In this document: piece by piece, positions 57,736 through 64,000 of the stretch
How the letters are laid out: the number at the start of each line of letters is the position of its first letter
Position numbering within the stretch: position 1 is the stretch's first letter
Source of the DNA: Musa acuminata AAA Group
Taxonomy: Eukaryota > Streptophyta > Magnoliopsida > Zingiberales > Musaceae
Assembly (NCBI RefSeq): GCF_036884655.1
Contig: NC_088344.1
Span: forward strand, 34,162,501 to 34,226,500
Length of the DNA stretch: 64,000 nucleotides
Direction: 5' to 3'
The notes under the pieces: generated by a model
The model's database searches: none
What the model was told of the DNA's origin: nothing
What the model saw: only the letters and a program-made list of their open reading frames with translations
Program-made: the position numbers and the translations under genes

Positions 57736-58475
57736 TATTTATAATTAAATGTTATGATAGATTTTGATTGTTCTACATATAGAGAGGGTTTGTAATTAAT
57801 CAAGGTTCACTTCTAAGTATATCTCAGGTTGGAGATTAGGGGATTAGGCCAAAACCTTATAAAAATTACATCGAGAGCATATCCAATAAAATTTAAGTAT
57901 ATCTCAGGTTTGATGATTAAATTAGTAAGAACCCAAGTGACTTATAGAGTAATGACTTGTCAAATTGATTCTATGGAGTTGAGTCAACGTCCTCATTTGC
58001 ATCATGCTATTAGACCTATAGGGTCGGAACATATGACGTGTCGACTCGATAGTGCCATCTGGCACGTAGACGACCATCTATATGTTATATCTATAAGCAA
58101 CAAAAATGTAATTCAATCATTAAAACAAAATTTTCAGCAAAATCACATCTAAAGGGGAAGAAAGGTTGTTTTAATACATAAATGTTATTTTTTTAATATT
58201 GTTCTTACAATCTAATCTATCAAAAATATATACTTGCTAGTTAGTGTAGTTTTGAGGCTATCATTAGGGATCATTCATAATGTGAAGCTCATTGATTGAT
58301 GTAGGAAACACGTCATGACGTTGTCAAATATTGTGAAGCTCATTGATTTCTAGCACAATTTTCGTGTTGCCTTCTTCACCGATGATTGTGACTTAGGATC
58401 AACGAGTCTAAGCCACTCGTCAAGTGTCGTGTTGCATCATTTTCCCTCCACATATGCTATATTCCATCATTATCA

Positions 58476-58547
<72 letters not shown>

Positions 58548-59259
58548 AAAAGGATGACGTATTATTGCGTGTCACCAACTTTACGACTTTGTTTATAGAT
58601 TCTACGACTTGATGTGGGACCAACTTAAAAGAGCACCAAGTCATTCTCCACCGCCATGTCTATAAAGTCGAATTAGAGAAATACTTGATAGATTCACATA
58701 TAAAAGAGCACCAAGAAAATAAAGGATGTGACTGCAACCATCACATCAACAAAACATCTAAAACAATATCTTACCATCGATCAAAGTTACATATTGAATA
58801 TTATAAATACAAAGCATGAACAAGCAATCCTCTTAAATTTGATGATAGTTACATATTAGATTTGATTATCAACACACGACTAAACAATAGTTTGCTGAAC
58901 TTGTGATAATTTTTTACTATTCAAAATCATTCAATGCTTTTGTTCGAGATATCAAAATTTATTCATCACTCATTTTAGTTATTAGTTAGTGATAGAAAAT
59001 ATATAGTCAATCAGTTTTCACCAATTGTGCAAATATCATATAAGATCCATGAAAAGAAAATACTCAAATAATATGTTATCTGCTTGCCCACGTAGATACG
59101 AGTCAATGGGGCAGTTCGAGATGACAATTATAAACTATCTCCCTTAAAGAATATTCATAATAATATATGAAAATTCATTCTCAACTCCAAATAAGGGGGT
59201 TGAAAATCAATAACATAAGCATAGAAAAATTGCTCTCGAGACTAAACGTCAAAGAGATC
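57736..59259. other. Gene-free AT-rich stretch
   Basis: No gene. It contains a compound (CT)n(AT)n microsatellite at 58480-58544. Confidence 0.45.
58480..58544. repeat. (CT)n(AT)n compound microsatellite
   Basis: A CT dinucleotide run (about 28 bp) passes directly into an AT dinucleotide run (about 38 bp). Confidence 0.95.
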
Positions 59260-59400
59260 AGCTTGGGAAGCCTCTTTCGATTTTATTCTCCGTGCGAGTA
59301 ACATATCGGGAAGAGATACTTTCCACATCGAATGATTCTATACATATAAATCAGGGCCACGTTAGATTAACAAGGACGTCAACAATATTTTTTCATAACA
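59260..59400 (+). repeat. Interspersed repeat, LTR-like, copy B
   Basis: Shares atcgggaagagatactttcc and the terminal module cagggccacgttagattaac...gtcaacaatattttttca with copy A at 38311-38602. Confidence 0.45.
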
Positions 59401-61307
59401 AATTAACTTTTTACTTTACATGTCCTTTGAGACGGGTTACAAACGAGTCTCACGACTTAGATTAAATATATTATATTTGGTCATAATTTTCACGAGCTTT
59501 CGTCCCTACAAAATTTGAAGTCTGGAGATAAACTTGAACATCTTGCACGAGTAAATGGACCAGACTAAGTCAACTCTATCACATTGAATTGATAATTTTG
59601 ATTTAACAAGCAAATGAGATTTATGTCTCGGCAAACGAATTAATTAGAGTTCAACATCAATCGTAGACCCAATCCACCATGAATCGAACTCGACTTGACC
59701 CAATCACCCGGTGGTCGAATAAGATGTTCTCCACGAACAATTATCCATGAGGAACAAAATGGTTAGCACATCTTCAACGTTGCCATATAATATCATATCA
59801 TGCAAAGAAGCAAATGACCGATTCCACCAATTCATTTAACGATGCATGAGAGTCAACGACTAAGAACTAATGTTGAGACTTCATCTGTTGCGTAGATTAT
59901 AAGGAGCTATTACTACTTTCCATAAAGTAATGCTTTGTTTCCTCTTTATTTTGTTTCCATTTCGGATCCAATGGTGGGGGATAAATAATAACTACTTTTA
60001 TTTGGAGAAAAATACTCGTTCAAATAGATTTTTTTGGGATCATAAATTGATTAATTTGTTGTCAACGTGTTATGGTCCACAATCAACATAATGCCATTTT
60101 CGCAAATCAATTTATTGTCACAAATGTTTTATCAAAACACAAAACTTTGTTTTGTTAATTACAAAATAAAAAAAATTATCATATCTTCTTTTAAACACAC
60201 TCACGAATAAAATATTATTCTCAACTAATTTTCTCACCAACTTATGCTAATAATAATATATATATTATTCTCAACTTATGTTCATAGTAGAATGATGTTC
60301 CGATTCTATCTTTAGATGCACGAAGGATATATGATTCGTCTTAAGACAATGATTTACGTTTTTAAAACCCTTGTAATATATATTATTAATTCATTTATAT
60401 ATTATTCAATTAAAATACTTAATTAGAATGTATTATAATAATTTTATTATTGTTCCAACAAGAAAGATGTACAAAGTATATTTTTGAATATCCAAAAGAA
60501 GCACAACCAAACTCCTTCACACCACCGATTTCTACTATAACAATAACAATATATACATATATATTATAGAGGATTTCATACAAAATCTTTGATGCTAAAA
60601 TACAAATTCATAATCCAATGTGCAAGTGACAAAATATACGTTTGCAAGATAATAATTTACGAGGAAAAGAAATGTTGTAGTAGGTTGATATGGGGGAGGC
60701 AACGAGTTTGGGTTCATCCACAAATGCATGTCATGATAAGTTTCCAAGCCGACAAAGGTGAGGCAAATCCACATGATTTCAATGAGTGTCACGTTATGGT
60801 GGGATCTTTTGGAAAGCTCGTCCACTGCTTGACTTCACCTTTGTCTTTGTCTCTACCCAACACAACAAAACTGTGGTTTGGTAGGGCTTCTTTTTTTTTG
60901 GTTTCTCAAGAAAAATTAGGAGAATGTCTATGATATCAAATTTATTTGGAAGAATATGAATGAATGTTGGGTGCGTGTCGTTTCCTATGTGAATCAAACG
61001 TTTCATTATGTACGAAATGTTTTTATATATCAATGATGATCTAATGATCAAATTAATTTTAATCATCAATCCAACACAATCCGATTTGATATGCTTTCCA
61101 TGTAATAAATTAATATTATATCGTTATTGACATCAGCACGAAGACTAATTATCTATCTTGAATGAGTTCTTTTACTCCTTAACTAACGTTATTGACAAAA
61201 GGTTTATAAAGCTTTGGTTCTTTTACTCCTTAAGTAACGTGTAATTAAATATTTTTAACGATGGCCCCGGAATCAATGGCTCATGACTCTCATTCTAGCT
61301 TTAAAAT
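59401..61307. other. Gene-free stretch
   Basis: AT-rich sequence between two oppositely oriented repeat copies. The frame at 60589-60933 shows no family features. No gene was seen. Confidence 0.4.
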
Positions 61308-61480
61308 ATTAGGAAAAAAAAATCATTGATGTCTCTATCAGCATGATGTGGCCTTGATCTGCATGTGAGGAGTCTTCTAGGATAGAGCATGATTTCTCCA
61401 TACTCATTATCTATACAAAGACCAAGATCGAAGGTAGCTTCGCGAATTGATCCTTCTGATATTTAAATTAGTATCAAAAT
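61308..61480 (-). repeat. Interspersed repeat, LTR-like, copy C (inverted)
   Basis: The reverse complement contains cttggtctttgtatag and the terminal module aaggccacatcatgctgata...catcaatgattttt, aligning with copy A. It has opposite orientation to copies A and B. Confidence 0.5.
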
Positions 61481-61554
61481 CTCTATCTCTAACCTAGAGT
61501 TCATGATACATTTTCATACTAACCCTGAGGAGAAAGAACATCTCCGAGCTATCC

Positions 61555-61780
61555 CTGGACTTTTGAGAATATTCTTACGAATATTTTACATGAGAGATAG
61601 TTTGTAACCGATCCGAGTTGCCCTCTTAACTTTCAAAAATATTCCTACAAATATACCATAAAGAAAATAGTTTGTAACCTACCCGAACTACCACTTGAAA
61701 TTTTAAAAATATTTTTACAAATATTTCATAAAGGAGCCAGCTTGATAACTAGGTAATTGACTTGAGTTGTCTTTTGGACT
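61555..61780. repeat. Three imperfect ~70-bp tandem repeats
   Basis: Units share the order ttt-aaaaatatt-c/t-tacaaatat-ttcataa...agtttgtaacc...cgagttg. Units start near 61561, 61629 and 61698. They are diverged and non-coding. Confidence 0.6.
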
Positions 61781-63411
61781 CCTATCTATGATGGCAAGAA
61801 GATGTTAGCCTTCTGTGATGTTGAAGTGACACTAGTTGATTTTATTTTTGCTATCAGAATCTAAGACTAAGTAAGTTTACTAAGAAATTATTTCTTATTG
61901 ATATTCGAGTTTGATGCATAGATTATGCTAATCAACATCAATGATGCTAGATGATTTAAAATCTCATCCCATAATATTTTTTATACATAAAATATAAATG
62001 AAAGATGTTAACTAATTTAATCCATAGAAAAATTTTAATATTAAATCTCATTTTTCATCTTTTATCTTTTGATGAAAACAGAAACAAGATTTGACTTGAC
62101 TAATAAGGATTCAAAGTGTGTTGTAGATGATCGTGTGAGACATGTCTTACACATTGGCTTCCACAATTGTTGTGTTCATATATACAACACTTTGAATGAT
62201 GGAGTCAACAACACGCACACGTCAATGCCATAACGCGTCTCACCCATCATCACGTATGATTTGGATGGACATCTCACACGCAAATCGATCGAGACCAACC
62301 CGCCAAGAAAAGAGAAGCTTCCAGCAACACCTACACAACACTATTTTGCGTGAATCTTAAAGCGTCGATCCTTCTAACTTTCCGTATTTCCCAAAAAAAA
62401 AAATGTATGCATTATTAAATCTAAAGAGTATATAAAAACAACTATACATTATTTATCGAGTCCATATACATCATCAATACATAGTACATGATGAAATAGA
62501 AAAAGAACATTATTTATCGAGTATCCAAGGTTTAAATATTAGAACGAAATAGAAAAAGACGAGAGAGGAAGAGGAAGAGGAAAAAGAAAAATGCTGGAAG
62601 AAAAGAGAAAGCGTATCCAAAATTGACGATAATGGATGATTATAATCAACTCATGGGATCTTTATATATAATTAATTAATTATTTTAACAAATTAGATTG
62701 ACTCGATCGTTCATGAATATATTCATTTAAAGAAAATACATACTACTTATTTCATGCTAATGCTAATGCTAATGCCAATGCCAATGGCAATGGGATCGAA
62801 ATCATATTGTATTTAGATAATCTAAATTTATAGGAACCATATTATTTTTTTTAAAAAAATATATTTTTAATATCAAATCACTTTTCAACTCTTATTCGAC
62901 CTTTGTTACTTAATTATTAGGAAGACTTTGTGATTTTAGTTTTAAAAAAATAAAAACCACTATCAAACCAACTCCCAAAAAAAGTCAAGTATAAAATAAA
63001 ATACAATGGTTTGAGTTTCTTGTGACTATATATATATATATCCATGCTTTTGTTGGTGCACATAAAATTAGTATGATCGTATGCATGTCGTATACTTATA
63101 CATCTACAGCTGTATCCATGGCATCATTATGTGTCAAGCTTAATTAAATTATTTCTCCTAACAAAGTCAAACTCCACATTCTTCGAAGCCTTCATAAAAA
63201 TAATTGCAATCCCGCACGTTATGCCGCGTATTCTGTGCACGCATCTTCATGCAGAAACCGAATCTTCAAAACACGATTCGAATTGATCCACCGTCCATTT
63301 ACCCCTTAATTGTATGCATAAATAATTCCTTAAACCTTGGAAGGGACATATACGTAATAATGGACAGTATACGGTGGCAGTTTCGGCATTGGGCGTAAAA
63401 AGAGCGACGTC
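61781..63411. other. Gene-free stretch
   Basis: AT-rich, no recognised coding sequence. It includes a hexamer run of GCTAAT/GCCAAT type at 62755-62792. Confidence 0.45.
62755..62792. repeat. GCTAAT/GCCAAT hexamer tract
   Basis: Six-base units change gradually from gctaat to gccaat to ggcaat. The middle units contain CCAAT, the core of a CCAAT box, about 620 bp upstream of the TATA at 63412. Confidence 0.8.
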
Positions 63412-64000
63412 TATAAATTGGTTGAGAAGTCTCGTAGAAATTACACAGCGAGGCGACAGCAGAGAGAGAGCCAATCCGAGATTCGTCCTTCCCCCTCCTC
63501 TTCCTCTTCCCACCCCCCCCCCCCCCCCCCCCAGCCCCCGCGCCGCCTGCTCTCGGTGGTTCGATCTGTTAGATGTTGAGGTGATAGCGGTGTCGGATTC
63601 GGAGAGTTCTTGGTCGGGCAGGTGGGAACTCTTCTGCTGCAGCCGTAAAGGTTTGTGTATTAAGCTGATGATCGATTCCTCATGTGGTTGTTGCTTTGCG
63701 TTAAATCTGATGATTTCGCGGCGAAAGGATTGGATTTTTTTCGTGGGGTGTTGGCTTAAAGATGTCGCCTTTTTGGTTTTCCTCTCTGTTTTGGTTGGAT
63801 TTTGTTGCTGATTTAAGTTCAGTTATTGGATTCTATTTTTTCCCCTCAAAAGGTGTCTTTTTCTTTCTATTATCATAATTTTTTTTGATCGGGTTTTGTT
63901 TATATCTGTTTTCTTTTGATTGTTTCCCTGTAATATTGGATATGAGATCGTCTGATGAGACTTCTTGCAGAAGGTTTGTTTGGGTTATGTGGAAATCGGC
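63412..64000 (+). promoter_or_regulatory. Promoter and 5' leader of a gene truncated at the right edge
   Basis: A TATA box (TATAAAT, 63412-63418) is followed by a GA- then C-rich leader, a probable leader-intron donor (cgtaaag/gtttgtg, near 63650) and an acceptor (cttcttgcag, ending near 63970). A long leader intron is common in constitutive plant genes. No start codon can be chosen inside the window, so the product is unknown. Confidence 0.5.
63513..63532. repeat. Poly-C homopolymer in the 5' leader
   Basis: An uninterrupted run of about 20 cytosines. Length errors are likely in sequencing, and the G-rich complement could form a quadruplex. Confidence 0.9.

Noticed and set aside
1..64000. 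CRISPR arrays, bacterial operons, tRNA or rRNA genes
   Set aside because: No regular repeat-spacer array, bacterial gene order or foldable tRNA was seen. The window is plant nuclear DNA.

Overview
The window is nuclear DNA of a flowering plant. Every recognised gene is a plant family, most genes have GT-AG introns with AT-rich intron sequence, and there are long AT microsatellites and decayed LTR retrotransposons. Several intron-poor genes (ATL RING-H2, U-box/ARM, expansin, lipid transfer protein) are very GC-rich while neighbouring intron-rich genes are not. That bimodality is typical of commelinid monocots; a Zingiberales (banana-like) source is a guess only.

Layout. 1-1167 (+): last four exons of a vacuolar sorting receptor. 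2772-5134 (-): a FAX3-like plastid fatty-acid exporter, tail to tail with it. 5135-10795: no gene I can name, with a tRNA-derived SINE, palindromes and a GC-rich island. 10796-14250 (-): an RLCK-VII-like pseudokinase. 18181-18729 (-): an ATL RING-H2 ubiquitin ligase. 20046-20498 (-): a type I lipid transfer protein with a probable GC-AG intron. 21494-24475 (-): a decayed Ty1/copia element. 27827-28767 (+): an alpha-expansin. 30961-37118 (+): a nine-exon PAP/OAS1-type nucleotidyltransferase. 38311-38602: a repeat related to copies near 59.3 and 61.4 kb. 39734-43071 (+): an eight-exon WNK kinase. 44538-48424 (+): a nine-exon HAK/KUP potassium transporter. 49015-51099 (-): an intronless U-box/ARM ligase with a dense ACGT-core cluster upstream. 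51.1-63.4 kb: repeat-rich and without recognised genes. 63412-64000 (+): promoter and 5' leader of a gene cut by the window edge.

The genes are a normal plant mixture (vacuolar trafficking, lipid export, signalling, cell-wall loosening, RNA modification, K+ transport, ubiquitination) and do not form one pathway. Exon models were built by hand from splice signals, reading phase and family similarity; phases were checked across every junction of the multi-exon genes reported as complete. I found no convincing new biological system. The points most worth a second look are the pseudokinase with four altered catalytic positions, the GC-AG intron, the ACGT cluster, a MITE with long terminal inverted repeats and matching flanks, several near-perfect palindromes, and the unexplained 5-10 kb region.
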